Below, piece by piece: positions 30,524-39,269 of a stretch of 64,000 bases of DNA. The position numbers and the translations under genes are program-made. Position 1 is the first letter of the stretch; the number at the start of each line of letters is the position of its first letter. This DNA comes from Variovorax sp. J2L1-78 (lineage in GTDB: Bacteria > Pseudomonadota > Gammaproteobacteria > Burkholderiales > Burkholderiaceae_C). The DNA is taken from the NCBI RefSeq assembly GCF_030317205.1, contig NZ_JASZYB010000001.1, positions 2,666,001 to 2,730,000 on the forward strand. Reading direction: 5' to 3'. Under the pieces are notes generated by a model. The model made no database searches. It saw nothing but the letters and a program-made list of their open reading frames with translations, and was not told the DNA's origin.

Positions 30524-31203
30524 TGCCTTTCGTGATTCCGGCGCGGCCCGAGCCCTTGACGGCCGAGCCGGCGCAGACCGCCCTGGTCGTCATCGACATG
30601 CAGAACGGCTACCTGTCGAAGGGCGGCTACCTCGACCTGGCCGGCTTCGACGTGTCGGGCTCGCCGCCGGTGATCGCGCGTGCGGCACGCGTGCTGCAGG
30701 CAGCGCGCCGTGCCGGCCTGTTGGTGGTGCACGCGCAGAACGGCTGGAGCGAGAGCCTGGCCGAGGCCGGTCCGCCCACCTCGCCGATGTGGCACAAGTC
30801 GAACCCGCTGAAGTACATGCGCGCCAACCCGGGCGCCCAGTTGCTGATCCGCGGCACCTGGGACCACGCCATCGTCGCCGAACTGACGCCGCTGCCGCAC
30901 GAGCCCGTCGTGCACAAGCCGCGCTACAGCGCCTTCGCCGGCACCAACCTCGAGATGCTGCTGCGTGCGCACGGCATCACGACGCTGGTGTTCGTGGGCG
31001 TCAACACCAACGTGTGCGTCGAGACCGCCGTGCGCGACGCCTTCCACCGCGAGTTCTTCGCCGTGATGGTGGCCGACGCCACGCTGCAGGCCGGCTCGCA
31101 GGCGGTGTTCGACGTGAGCGTGTTCAACATCGAGAAGTTCTTCGGCTGGACCAGCAGCACCGACGAGATGGTCGCGCTGCTCGACGGCCTGGCCACCCCA
31201 TGA
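30523..31203 (+). CDS. RutB-like cysteine hydrolase (isochorismatase fold)
   Basis: 226 residues closely resembling E. coli RutB, the peroxyureidoacrylate/ureidoacrylate amidohydrolase of uracil breakdown. The shared stretch GGYLDLAGFDV lies near residues 34-44, and FFGWTS near the end. The catalytic triad is in register: Asp25 (VVIDMQN), Lys132 (HKPRYSAF) and Cys165 (NTNVCVET), against 24, 133 and 166 in RutB. It hydrolyses a carbamoyl or ureido amide, probably in the cytosol as there is no signal peptide. No rutA, C, D, F or G is nearby; instead the gene is overlapped by ABC importer genes on both sides. The exact substrate is open. Confidence 0.86.
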   Translation: MPFVIPARPEPLTAEPAQTALVVIDMQNGYLSKGGYLDLAGFDVSGSPPVIARAARVLQAARRAGLLVVHAQNGWSESLAEAGPPTSPMWHKSNPLKYMRANPGAQLLIRGTWDHAIVAELTPLPHEPVVHKPRYSAFAGTNLEMLLRAHGITTLVFVGVNTNVCVETAVRDAFHREFFAVMVADATLQAGSQAVFDVSVFNIEKFFGWTSSTDEMVALLDGLATP

Positions 31204-31964
31204 GCATCGCCCCCGACAGCCCGATCCGCCGCGTCGGCCTGCCCCTGGCCTTCGCCCTCGGCACGCTGCTGCTGTGGGAAGCGGTGGTGCGTGCCTTCGG
31301 CATCCGCGAGGTGCTGCTGCCCACGCCCAGTGCCATCGGCCTGCGCCTGGTCGAGACCTTTCCGCTGCTGATGCAGCACGCCTGGCCTACCGTGTGGGAA
31401 AGCGTGGCGGGCTTCGCCATCGCGTCCGTGCTGGGCGTCGCGCTGGCGGCGCTGCTGAGCGCCTCGGGCCTGATGCGCCAGATGCTCTACCCGAACGTCG
31501 TGCTGTTCCAGCTGATCCCGAAGATCGCGCTGGCGCCGCTCTTCATCGTGTGGCTGGGCATCGGCTTCCAGTCGCGGCTGACCTTCTCGGTCTTCATCAG
31601 CTTCTTCCCGGTCGTCATCGCCGCATTGGCTGGATTGGACAACGTCGACAAGTCGCTGCTGCGCCTGTGCCGCGCGCTCACCGCCTCGAGCTGGCAGGTG
31701 TTCGCCTCGGTGCGGCTGCCGCACGCCCTGCCCTATGTCTTCAGCGGCATGAAGATCGCGACGACCTTCGCCATCATCGGCGTGATCGTGGGCGAGTTCA
31801 TCACCTCGCAGGCCGGGCTCGGCTACCTGATTCTCTTCGCCTCCTCGCAGGCCGACACCTCGCTGATCCTCGCCGCCATCGTCGTGCTGTGCGCCTTCGG
31901 GCTGCTGTTCTACGGCGCGGTCGCGTGGCTCGAACGCTGGACCCAGAAAGCCTTCGGCGAATGA
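31200..31964 (+). CDS. ABC importer permease, SsuC/NrtB type
   Basis: 254-residue inner-membrane permease with six predicted segments. The family EAA loop is SLLRLCRALTASSWQVFASVRLPHALPYVFSGMKIATTFAIIGVIVGEFITSQAGLGYLI. The start ATG 31200 overlaps the RutB-like stop by four bases and its own stop overlaps the next ATG, so the set is tightly coupled. It works with the NMT1-type receptor at 29405 and the ATPase after it. Confidence 0.92.
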   Translation: MSIAPDSPIRRVGLPLAFALGTLLLWEAVVRAFGIREVLLPTPSAIGLRLVETFPLLMQHAWPTVWESVAGFAIASVLGVALAALLSASGLMRQMLYPNVVLFQLIPKIALAPLFIVWLGIGFQSRLTFSVFISFFPVVIAALAGLDNVDKSLLRLCRALTASSWQVFASVRLPHALPYVFSGMKIATTFAIIGVIVGEFITSQAGLGYLILFASSQADTSLILAAIVVLCAFGLLFYGAVAWLERWTQKAFGE

Positions 31965-32809
31965 ACGCGATGACCGACACCCGCCGCACCTGGCTGCAAC
32001 CGACGAGCGTCGCGGCCGATCGCGACGCCAGCTACATCTCCGTCCAGGCGGCCCGCAAGACCTACACCACGCGCAACGGCGACGTGCATGCGGTGGAGCG
32101 CGCCGACTTCGACATCGCCGAGGGCGACTTCGTCAGCCTGGTCGGCCCGAGCGGCTGCGGCAAGAGCACGCTGATGTCGATGATCGGCGGGCTCGAGACG
32201 CCGACCACCGGCCGCATCACCGTCGGCGGCACGCCCATCACGGCGCCGCGACGCGACTTCGGCTATGTCTTCCAGGACGCGACGCTGCTGCCGTGGAAGA
32301 CGGTGTTCGACAACGTGCTGTTCCCCATCCGCACGCAGAAGCGTCCGGTCGCCGACTACCTGGGCGAAGCCGAGCGCTTGCTGAAGCTCACTGACCTCTG
32401 GGCCTTCCGCGACAAGCGGCCGGCCGAGCTGTCGGGCGGCATGCGCCAGCGCGTGGCGATCTGCCGCGGGCTCATCAACGACCCGCGCCTCCTGATGATG
32501 GACGAGCCCTTCTCCGCGCTCGACGCCATCACGCGCGACGACATGAACCTGATGCTCGCGCAGCTCTGGGACCAGGTGCACAAGACCGCGATCTTCATCA
32601 CGCACAGCATCCGCGAAGCGGTGTACCTGTCGGACCGCGTGCTGGTGATGAACGCGCGGCCCTCGCGCATCGTCGCCGACATCCGCGTGCCCTTTCCGCG
32701 GCCGCGCCGCGCCGAGATGCAGGAAGACCCGCTGTTCAACGAGATCTGCGGCTTCGTGCGCGACACGATCCACGAAGGCCATGCCCGTCGTCAAGACACC
32801 GCCATCTGA
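31961..32809 (+). CDS. ABC importer ATPase, SsuB/TauB type
   Basis: 282 residues. Walker A is GPSGCGKST (62-70), and the Q-loop is in GYVFQDATLLPWKTV, the PW being typical of nitrate/sulfonate/taurine importers. The signature is LSGGMRQRVAI, Walker B LLMMDEPFSALD, and the H-loop FITHSIREAVYLSDRV. It overlaps the permease by four bases. The downstream GntR start lies 29 bases inside its 3' end. Confidence 0.94.
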   Translation: MNAMTDTRRTWLQPTSVAADRDASYISVQAARKTYTTRNGDVHAVERADFDIAEGDFVSLVGPSGCGKSTLMSMIGGLETPTTGRITVGGTPITAPRRDFGYVFQDATLLPWKTVFDNVLFPIRTQKRPVADYLGEAERLLKLTDLWAFRDKRPAELSGGMRQRVAICRGLINDPRLLMMDEPFSALDAITRDDMNLMLAQLWDQVHKTAIFITHSIREAVYLSDRVLVMNARPSRIVADIRVPFPRPRRAEMQEDPLFNEICGFVRDTIHEGHARRQDTAI

Positions 32810-33515
32810 AGCCCCGGCCGTGGCCGAATCGCCGCTGCAGGCGTTGGTGCGCGCGCGCCTCGGCGAGGCCGGCGGCCGGCTGTCGACCGACGACATCGTG
32901 CATCTGCTGCAGCAGGCCATCGTGCGCGGCCTCTTCGCGCCGGGCCAGGCACTGCGGCAGGACGAGCTGGCGACGCTGTTCCACGTCAGCAAGATCCCGG
33001 TGCGCGAGGCGCTGCGCACGCTGGAGGCCAACGGCTTCGTCGAGCTGCTGCTCAACCGCGGCGCGCTGGTCAAGGCGCTCACGCTGGGCCAGCTGCGCGA
33101 CGCCTTCGAGCTGCGCATGATGGTCGAGCCGCACCTGATGCGCACCGCCGCGCCGCTGCTGACCGACGCCGACCTCGACGAGGCCGAGCGCCTGATCGCC
33201 GCCATGGACGACGCTGGCCACGCCTGGGCCTTCAGCGAACTCAACGGCCGCTTCCACGACCTGCTCTACCGCGCGGCGGACAAGCCGCTGTCCAAGCAGA
33301 TCCTCGCGATGCTGCAGGGCCACATCCAGCGCATGTCCTTCATGCAGCTGTCGCTGGCCGGCTTCAACCGCAGCTCGAACGAAGACCACCGGCTGATCGT
33401 CGCGGCCTGCCGGCGCGGCGATGCCGAGGCGGCGGCGCAGGCCGTGGCCGCGCATGTCGAAGGCGTGAAGGACATCGTGCTCGACCTGTACGCGCGGCAC
33501 CACGCGGACTGGTGA
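32781..33515 (+). CDS. GntR-family regulator, FadR/FCD type
   Basis: 244 residues. An N-terminal winged helix spans about residues 35-100 (GQALRQDELATLFHVSKIPVREALRTLEANGFVELL) and a C-terminal FCD helical ligand domain about 105-230, with Asp/His metal-binding candidates (FHDLLYRAAD, EDHRLIVAACRRGD). It overlaps the ABC ATPase gene by 29 bases and so is part of the importer/hydrolase operon. It probably responds to the imported compound or its product. A candidate operator lies at 29343-29350. Confidence 0.9.
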   Translation: MPVVKTPPSEAPAVAESPLQALVRARLGEAGGRLSTDDIVHLLQQAIVRGLFAPGQALRQDELATLFHVSKIPVREALRTLEANGFVELLLNRGALVKALTLGQLRDAFELRMMVEPHLMRTAAPLLTDADLDEAERLIAAMDDAGHAWAFSELNGRFHDLLYRAADKPLSKQILAMLQGHIQRMSFMQLSLAGFNRSSNEDHRLIVAACRRGDAEAAAQAVAAHVEGVKDIVLDLYARHHADW

Positions 33516-33732
33516 GGCCCACCCCCGAAGCTGCGCACTGCGTGTCGCCGCCCTGCGCTCGCAGCCAGAGGCTGCGGCCCTTCAGGCCGTCCAAGTCTGC
33601 GCAGGCAGACTTGGAGCCGCGGCCTTCAGCCCCTCAAGGGGGCGCACCCGGCGGCCCGGCAAAGCCGGTTCCGCGGGTGCCCTGGCAGTTGGGCGCGCCG
33701 GTTTCATCGGCTGCGGGCGGCGCGCGGCCGTC
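33516..33732. repeat. Dispersed GC-rich intergenic repeat, copy D (enlarged)
   Basis: This 217-base gap between gntR and the convergent phosphatase gene has no gene. Its left arm (CCCCCGAAGCTGCGCACTGCG) and right arm (palindrome-like CCCC-TCAA-GGGGG at 33630-33642, then GCGCACCCGGCGG, CCGGTTCCGCGGGTGC and CGCCGGTTTCATCGGCTGCGG) match copy C. Copy D carries an extra block of roughly 80 bases between the arms, with its own short dyads (AAGTCTGC-GCA-GGCAGACTT). Confidence 0.8.
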
Positions 33733-34416
33733 CTACTTCAAGTGCCGGCGCTGGTCGTAGTTCGGCTGCGCCGGCAGGTCGGCCAGGTGCCGGGCGTCGG
33801 CCCAGTCGAGCACCTCGATCTGCGACGGATTGGAAGCGTCGGCGAGGCGGATGCGGTTGATGCCGGCGTTCGGGATGTCGCTCTGCCGCGGCCCGTTGAG
33901 GCCGAGCCCGCGCGCGGTGCGCCAGACCATGTCGAGCACGCCGCCGTGCGTCACCACCAGCAGCCGCTGCCCCGTGTGCGCGGTGGCCAGCGCGCCGAGC
34001 GCGGCGAGGATGCGCGCGTGGAACTGCAGCGGCGACTCGCCCTCGGGCATGGCGTGGTCTTCGCGGAACTCCAGCCACTGCTCCCAGGCGCGCGGATGCA
34101 GCGCGCGGATCTCCTCGGCCTTCATGCCCTCCACCACGCCGAAGTGCTGCTCGCGCAGCGCCGCCTGCGTGACGATGGGCAAGGCCAGCTGCTGCGCGGC
34201 GGGCGTGGCCGTCTGCTGCGCGCGCATCAGGTCGCTGCTGTAGACCCGGTCGACCGCCTCCCCCGCCAGCCGCAGGCCGAGCCGGCGCGCCTGCTCGTGG
34301 CCGGTGTCGTTGAGCGGGATGTCGACGTGGCCCTGGAAGCGCAGCTCGCGGTTCCAGTCGGTTTCGCCGTGGCGGATGAGGATGAATTCGGTGGGAACGG
34401 AGGGGGATGTGGTCAT
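33733..34416 (-). CDS. Histidine-phosphatase-superfamily protein
   Basis: 227 residues from MTTSPSVPTEF (eight more codons are open upstream). The RHG motif LIRHGETDWN places the phospho-accepting His near residue 16, and the second catalytic His is in VVTHGGVLDMVW. The fold is that of phosphoglycerate mutase-like/CobC/broad phosphatases; many relatives are annotated gpmB or cobC, but the substrate cannot be assigned. Its stop faces copy D of the repeat. It is divergent from the alpha/beta hydrolase. Confidence 0.9.
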   Translation of the reverse strand: MTTSPSVPTEFILIRHGETDWNRELRFQGHVDIPLNDTGHEQARRLGLRLAGEAVDRVYSSDLMRAQQTATPAAQQLALPIVTQAALREQHFGVVEGMKAEEIRALHPRAWEQWLEFREDHAMPEGESPLQFHARILAALGALATAHTGQRLLVVTHGGVLDMVWRTARGLGLNGPRQSDIPNAGINRIRLADASNPSQIEVLDWADARHLADLPAQPNYDQRRHLK

Positions 34417-34475
34417 GGCTGGCACCGATTGTCCCCGCATCGACCGCGCTGCAGTCCATGCAACACAATGGCGCC

Positions 34476-35183
34476 ATGTCCCGACTTGTCCTCTTGCCCG
34501 GCCTCGCCTGCGACGAGCGCCTCTGGCAGGCCCAGCGGCCTGCGCTGCCTCCCCACCTCGACGTCCGCGTGGCCGACGTGCATGCGCGGCACGACTGCAT
34601 CGAAGGCATGGCCGCGGCGGTGCTGGCCGAGAACGACGGCCCGCTGATCCTCTGCGGCGCGTCGCTGGGCGGCATGATCGCGATGGAGGCCGCGCGCCAG
34701 GCGCCGGAGCGCATCGTCGGCCTCGCGCTGCTGGGCACCAACGCGCGGCCGGAAACGCCCGAGATGTTCCAGCTGCGCGAGTCGGCCATCGAGCTCTTCG
34801 AACGCGGCGAGGCGCGCGACGTGATCGAGTTCAACGCCGCTTTCGCCTTCCATCCGGCGCAGGCGGCCGACAAGGCGCTGATGCGGCGCTATGTGGAGAT
34901 GGTGCTGCACGGCGGCGCCGCGCAGCTCATCCGCCAGAACCGCGCGGTGATGCAGCGGCCCGACGCGCGCCGGCACCTGCCGCAGGTCCGCTGTCCGGTG
35001 CTGGTGCTGTGCGGCGATGCCGACCGGCTGACGCCGCCCGACTGCAGCAGCGAGATCGCGGCGCTGGTGCCGCACGCCAGGCTGCGGTGGATCGAACGCG
35101 CCGGCCACATGCTCACGATGGAGCAGCCCGCCGCGGTGAACGCAGCCCTGGTCGACTGGCTGCGCGAGCTGCAGCCCGTCTGA
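34476..35183 (+). CDS. Alpha/beta-hydrolase-fold protein
   Basis: 235 residues from ATG 34476 (MSRLVLLPGLACDERLW). The nucleophile elbow GASLGG places Ser63, the acid is probably the Asp in CGDADRLTPP, and the histidine is in ERAGHMLTMEQ near the C-terminus. It is a cytosolic esterase/lactonase-like enzyme of unknown substrate. It starts 59 bases from the divergent phosphatase gene and is convergent with a small gene 2 bases past its stop. Confidence 0.88.
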   Translation: MSRLVLLPGLACDERLWQAQRPALPPHLDVRVADVHARHDCIEGMAAAVLAENDGPLILCGASLGGMIAMEAARQAPERIVGLALLGTNARPETPEMFQLRESAIELFERGEARDVIEFNAAFAFHPAQAADKALMRRYVEMVLHGGAAQLIRQNRAVMQRPDARRHLPQVRCPVLVLCGDADRLTPPDCSSEIAALVPHARLRWIERAGHMLTMEQPAAVNAALVDWLRELQPV

Positions 35184-35185
35184 AT

Positions 35186-35431
35186 TCATGGGTCGTGGTG
35201 CAGCCGGCCCACGCCGCGCGGCCCATTGCGCCCGGTGAGCCCGCGCAGGGCGACGAAGCCCGCCAGCAGCGCGTCGGCATAGCTCGCATAGCCCTGCTCG
35301 GCGCTCTGCATCACGGTGTAGTTGGCGAAGACACTCTGCTCGCCGGTGCCTTCGAGGATGACCCAGCCGAAGCTGCGGTCGGGCAGCTCGCGCACGCTCA
35401 GCGCGAGGTCTCGCAATTCGAGATGACCCAT
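35186..35431 (-). CDS. Small conserved-type hypothetical protein
   Basis: 81 residues from ATG 35431, which has a GGGAG ribosome-binding site 8 bases upstream; the open frame extends further but without a Shine-Dalgarno site. Sequence begins MGHLELRDLALSVRELPDRS and has a beta-rich middle (FGWVILEGTGEQSVF) followed by a helical, alanine-rich stretch. I recognise no domain. It may be a monocistronic gene; it ends next to the convergent hydrolase. Confidence 0.6.
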   Translation of the reverse strand: MGHLELRDLALSVRELPDRSFGWVILEGTGEQSVFANYTVMQSAEQGYASYADALLAGFVALRGLTGRNGPRGVGRLHHDP

Positions 35432-35565
35432 GTGACGACTCCCTGTCCGATTTTTATGGCGCCCTTTTAGCCGCTGGGTGCGGGGCCACCAAGGACAAAG
35501 GTCACGCTCGCGCGTGGCGCTTGTCCAGGATCGGGAACAAGAAGGCCCGCGGGTGCGCGGGCGAG

Positions 35566-35586
35566 AAAAAGCCGCGCAGGCGGCTT
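35566..35586 (-). terminator. Rho-independent terminator after pxpA
   Basis: AAGCCGC (35569-35575) pairs with 35580-35586 around a 4-base loop. On the minus strand it is followed by TTTTT (complement of 35566-35570). It starts 5 bases past the pxpA stop and would close the M16-rsmD-coaD-pxp operon. Confidence 0.75.
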
Positions 35587-35591
35587 CGAAC

Positions 35592-36332
35592 TCAGGCCGT
35601 TGCCATGACGGCAATGCCTTCGCGCTCGAGCGTCGAGCGGATGCGCCGCGCGAAGGCCAGCGCGTGCGCGCCGTCGCCGTGCAGGCACACGGACTGCGCG
35701 TTGACCGCGACCACGCTGCCGTCGATGGCCGTGACGCGGTGGTCGCGCACCAGCGACAGCGTCTGCGCCAGCGACTGTTCCTCGTCCTCGATCAGCGCGC
35801 CCGGCTGGCTGCGCGGCACCAGGCTGCCGTCGGGCATGTAGCCGCGATCGGCGAAGACCTCTTCCACCGGCTTCAGGCCAACGCGTTCGGCGGCGCTGAT
35901 CATGCCGCTGCCGGCCAGCCCGAAGAAGCGCAGGCCGGGGTCGAAACGGCGCACCGCATCGACGATCGCGGCGGCCAGCTCGGGCTCCTTCACCGCCTGG
36001 TTGTAGAGCGCACCGTGCGGCTTGACGTGCGCCAGCGTGCCACCCTCGGCCTTGACGATCGCGGCCAGTGCGCCGATCTGGTAGAGCACGCCGGCCACGA
36101 TCTCCTCGGGCGGCAGATGCATGGTGCTGCGGCCGAAGTTCGCGCGGTCGGGAAAGCTCGGGTGCGCGCCGATGGCGACGTGGTTGTCGATGGCCCAGCG
36201 CACGCACTGGCGCATGGTGCTGGCGTCGCCCGCATGCCAGCCGCAAGCGATGTTGGCCGAGCTCACCAGCTTGAGCAATTCTTCGTCGCTGCCGGCGCCT
36301 TCGCCGAGGTCGGCGTTCAAGTCGATCTGCAT
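35592..36332 (-). CDS. pxpA: 5-oxoprolinase subunit PxpA (LamB/YcsF family)
   Basis: ATP-dependent 5-oxoproline (pyroglutamate) to glutamate conversion needs PxpA, B and C. The 246 residues begin [36 protein letters not shown], the family signature with the metal/active-site cluster. [11 protein letters not shown] and [15 protein letters not shown] are also present. It is the last gene of the pxpB-pxpC-pxpA set, 4 bases after pxpC. It removes a spontaneous damage product of glutamine/glutamate. Confidence 0.95.
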   Translation of the reverse strand: MQIDLNADLGEGAGSDEELLKLVSSANIACGWHAGDASTMRQCVRWAIDNHVAIGAHPSFPDRANFGRSTMHLPPEEIVAGVLYQIGALAAIVKAEGGTLAHVKPHGALYNQAVKEPELAAAIVDAVRRFDPGLRFFGLAGSGMISAAERVGLKPVEEVFADRGYMPDGSLVPRSQPGALIEDEEQSLAQTLSLVRDHRVTAIDGSVVAVNAQSVCLHGDGAHALAFARRIRSTLEREGIAVMATA

Positions 36333-36336
36333 GGGG

Positions 36337-37389
36337 TCACTCCTTCGTGGGGGCTCCGTCGGATGGTTCGACCGCTGGCTGCGCCGCCGTGGGCGGCACG
36401 GGCCAGCCGCTCGCGGCCAGGCCCTGGGTCATTTGCATCAGGTGGCGTTGTTGCAAGGTCCAGGCCTGCAGCGCCTCGGCCGCGTCGACCTGCACCAGCC
36501 GTAGCATGCCGCCGAGCGGCGCCTGGGCGAGCTTCCAGAGATCGGCCCGGATCACCACGCCGATGCGCGGGTAGCCGCCGGTCGTCTGCGCGTCGCCCAT
36601 CAGGATGATCGGCTGACCGGACGGCGGCACCTGGATCGTGCCGGGGATGACGCCCGACGACAGCATGTCGCCGGCGCGCTTGCGCTCGAGCACCGGGCCT
36701 TCGAGCCGGCTGCCCATGCGGTTGCTCTGCGGCGTCACGCGCCAGGGCTCGCGCCACAGCGCCGCCAGCGAGGCCGGGGTGAACAGGCCGGCCTCGGGGC
36801 CCGGCATCACGCGCAGCGGGATCGCCTCGCCAAACTCGCGGTCGTCGATCACCCAGTCGGGCGGGCGCACGCCGAAGCGGCGCCGCGCGAGTTGCGCGCT
36901 GTTGAGGGTCGGCGCCCCGAGCGGCAGCCGGTCGCCCTTCTTCAGCGCACGGCCGGCCAGGCCGCCGAAGCCGGCCTTCAGGTCGGTGCTGCGCGAGCCG
37001 AGCACCGGCGGCACGTCGATGCCGCCCGCCACCGCCAGCCAGGTGCGCAGGCCCTTCTTGCCCGCCGCGACGTTGGCGCCGGCCAGCTTCAGGGTCTGGC
37101 CGGCCTGCACCGGCACGCTCCAGCACGGCCAGATCGGCACGCCGTCGAGCTGGGCGCCGAAGTCGTCGCCCGCCAGCGCGATGCGGGTGGCGGTGTCGAA
37201 GCGCAGTTCGCAACCGCCCATGGTCAGTTCGAGGCCTGCGGCTTCGTCAGGGTTGCCGACCAGGCGGTTGGCCATGGTGAGGGCGAGCGTGTCGAGCGCG
37301 CCACCGGGGCAGATGCCGCTCTGGCGGTGGCCGTGGCGGCCCAGGTCCTGGACCGAGGCGAGCATGCCGGGCTTGAGGACGGCGATCAT
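36337..37389 (-). CDS. pxpC: 5-oxoprolinase subunit PxpC
   Basis: 350 residues of the KipA/AHS2 biotin-dependent-carboxyltransferase-like fold. The signature is [35 protein letters not shown] at the N-terminus, with [25 protein letters not shown] and [32 protein letters not shown] further on. It overlaps pxpB by four bases. It forms the complex with PxpB. Confidence 0.94.
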   Translation of the reverse strand: MIAVLKPGMLASVQDLGRHGHRQSGICPGGALDTLALTMANRLVGNPDEAAGLELTMGGCELRFDTATRIALAGDDFGAQLDGVPIWPCWSVPVQAGQTLKLAGANVAAGKKGLRTWLAVAGGIDVPPVLGSRSTDLKAGFGGLAGRALKKGDRLPLGAPTLNSAQLARRRFGVRPPDWVIDDREFGEAIPLRVMPGPEAGLFTPASLAALWREPWRVTPQSNRMGSRLEGPVLERKRAGDMLSSGVIPGTIQVPPSGQPIILMGDAQTTGGYPRIGVVIRADLWKLAQAPLGGMLRLVQVDAAEALQAWTLQQRHLMQMTQGLAASGWPVPPTAAQPAVEPSDGAPTKE

Positions 37390-38036
37390 GTCTGCACGCT
37401 TTCGACGACGAAGCGCACGCGGTCGCCCGGCCGCAAGAGGGTCGGCTCCGCGGCGGCGGGGTCGAACATCTCGAGCGGCGTGCGGCCGATGAGTTGCCAG
37501 CCGCCGGGCGAGACCAGCGGATAGACGCCGGTCTGCGCACCGCCGATGCCGACCGAGCGCGCCGGCACCGCGACGCGGGGCTCGGCGCGACGCGGCGTGG
37601 CCAGTTCGGGCGCCAGCCCGCCCATGAAGGCGAAGCCGGGCAGGAAGCCCAGCAGGTAGACCACGTACTCGCCCGCGGCATGGCGGCGCACCACTTCAGC
37701 GGGCGTGAAGCCGGTGTGCACCGCGACGTCGGCCAGGTCGGGACCGTGCTCGCCACCATAGGCCACGGGGATCTCGATGGTGCGGCCTTCGATGGCCGTC
37801 GCCGCCAGTTGCGGCCAGGCCGCGAGCACCTGCATCTCGAGCTCGGCGGCATCGATGCGGGCCGGGTCGAACATCAAGGTGAGGTTGTTCATGCCCGGCA
37901 GGGCTTCCTGCACGGCGGGCCACTGCAGGGCCTCGTTGGCGAGCGCCCAGATCTGCTGCTGCTGGGCGAGCGTGGCGGGCGGCGGCAGCTCGCAGAGCAG
38001 TGCGGCGTCGCCCAGGGAATGGAGTCGGGGCGTCAT
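37386..38036 (-). CDS. pxpB: 5-oxoprolinase subunit PxpB
   Basis: 216 residues (AHS1/KipI fold) from ATG 38036. Family motifs are [17 protein letters not shown] at the start, then [23 protein letters not shown] and the conserved [32 protein letters not shown]. It overlaps coaD by four bases upstream and pxpC by four downstream, so oxoprolinase is expressed with CoA synthesis here. Confidence 0.94.
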   Translation of the reverse strand: MTPRLHSLGDAALLCELPPPATLAQQQQIWALANEALQWPAVQEALPGMNNLTLMFDPARIDAAELEMQVLAAWPQLAATAIEGRTIEIPVAYGGEHGPDLADVAVHTGFTPAEVVRRHAAGEYVVYLLGFLPGFAFMGGLAPELATPRRAEPRVAVPARSVGIGGAQTGVYPLVSPGGWQLIGRTPLEMFDPAAAEPTLLRPGDRVRFVVESVQT

Positions 38037-38533
38037 TCGCGGCCGAGGCTGCGCACCTTGGCGACGAGCTTGTCCTGCACGAAGGGCGAGACGAACTTGT
38101 CGACCTCGCCGCCGAGCATGGCGATCTCCCGGACGAAGGTGCTGGAGATGAACTGGTACTTGTCGCTGGGCGTGAGGAACACCGTCTCGACGTCGGGCAT
38201 CAGCGAGCGGTTCATGCCGGCCAGCTGGAACTCGTAATCGAAGTCGGTCACGGCGCGCAGGCCCCGCACCATCGCCTTGCCGCCGCGTGCCACGACGAAG
38301 TCGCGCAGCAGGCCGGAAAAGCTTTCGACCACCACCTGGTCGCTGTAGGGCGCCACGGCTTCGCGCGCCATCTCGATGCGCTCCTGCAGGGAGAACAGCG
38401 TCTTCTTGTGGTGGCCCGCCGCGACCGCGACGACGACCTTCGAGAAGAGCTGGGTGGCGCGCCGCACCACGTCTTCGTGGCCCAGCGTCATGGGATCGAA
38501 TGTGCCGGGATAGACCGCGATCACGCTGGACAT
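38033..38533 (-). CDS. coaD: Phosphopantetheine adenylyltransferase
   Basis: Joins 4'-phosphopantetheine and ATP to give dephospho-CoA, the penultimate step of CoA synthesis. The 166 residues have the usual length. The nucleotidyltransferase motif is [16 protein letters not shown] with catalytic His18, then the substrate loop [18 protein letters not shown] and the [14 protein letters not shown] motif near the end. It follows rsmD by 39 bases, the common rsmD-coaD pair. Confidence 0.97.
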   Translation of the reverse strand: MSSVIAVYPGTFDPMTLGHEDVVRRATQLFSKVVVAVAAGHHKKTLFSLQERIEMAREAVAPYSDQVVVESFSGLLRDFVVARGGKAMVRGLRAVTDFDYEFQLAGMNRSLMPDVETVFLTPSDKYQFISSTFVREIAMLGGEVDKFVSPFVQDKLVAKVRSLGRE

Positions 38534-38572
38534 AGGTACTCCTTGTCGGCCGCAGCGGCCGGGGTCGGCGGA

Positions 38573-39235
38573 TTATGCAGGGGCATGTGCGGGGTCCGCA
38601 GGCGCAGCGGCGAGGGGCCGCAGCAGATGCGCGTGCACGGCGCCGGCCTTCAGGTGGCGGAAGGCGGCCAGACCGAAGGCGGCGAGCTCGTCGTCGGCCC
38701 AGCGGCGCGGCGCCTCGAGGTAGACCGCGCCGTCGGGATGCAGCGCGCGCGCGGCCGCACGCAGTGCGGGCTCGTACAGCGCCGGGCTCTCGAAGGGCGG
38801 GTCGAGCAGCACCAGTTGCAAGCTGCCGGCCGGCACGCGCTCCAGCGCGGTCACCCCGTTGCCGCGCTCGATGCGCACCGCGTCGGCCGACAGCTTGGCC
38901 TTGGCCTTCTGCAGCTGCGCGATCAGATCGGCGTCCTGCTCGCACAGCAGCACCGAGGCGGCGCCGCGCGAGGCGGCTTCCAGGCCCAGCGCCCCCGTGC
39001 CGGCGAAGGCGTCGAGGCAGTGCCAGCCCGGCAGCTCGCCGCCGCCCGCGCCGGCCAGGCTGGCGAGCCAGTTGAACAGCGTCTCGCGCACGCGGTCGGG
39101 CGTGGGGCGCAGACCCGGCTTGTCGGCCACGGCCAGGCGGGTGCGCTTCCATTGGCCGCCGATGATGCGGACTTCGTGGGGGCGCTTGTCGTGTTGCGGC
39201 ACCTTGGCAGGTGTCTTGGTGGGAACCTTCTTCAT
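38573..39235 (-). CDS. rsmD: 16S rRNA (guanine966-N2)-methyltransferase RsmD
   Basis: Methylates G966 of 16S rRNA in the small subunit. The 220 residues contain VRIIGGQWKRTRLAV, LRPTPDRVRETLFNWL, the SAM motif LDAFAGTGALGLEAASRGA and the catalytic LLDPPFE. The first 20 residues are lysine-rich and the C-terminus is an alanine/proline tail. It lies 34 bases after the M16 protease-like gene and before coaD. Confidence 0.95.
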   Translation of the reverse strand: MKKVPTKTPAKVPQHDKRPHEVRIIGGQWKRTRLAVADKPGLRPTPDRVRETLFNWLASLAGAGGGELPGWHCLDAFAGTGALGLEAASRGAASVLLCEQDADLIAQLQKAKAKLSADAVRIERGNGVTALERVPAGSLQLVLLDPPFESPALYEPALRAAARALHPDGAVYLEAPRRWADDELAAFGLAAFRHLKAGAVHAHLLRPLAAAPADPAHAPA

Positions 39236-39269
39236 GGGCCGAGCATAGCCCGCGAATGCGCCCAGGTCG

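Noticed and set aside
35545..35562. GC hairpin GCCCGCG...CGCGGGC near the small gene
   Set aside because: It has no T run on either side, so it is not a convincing terminator.
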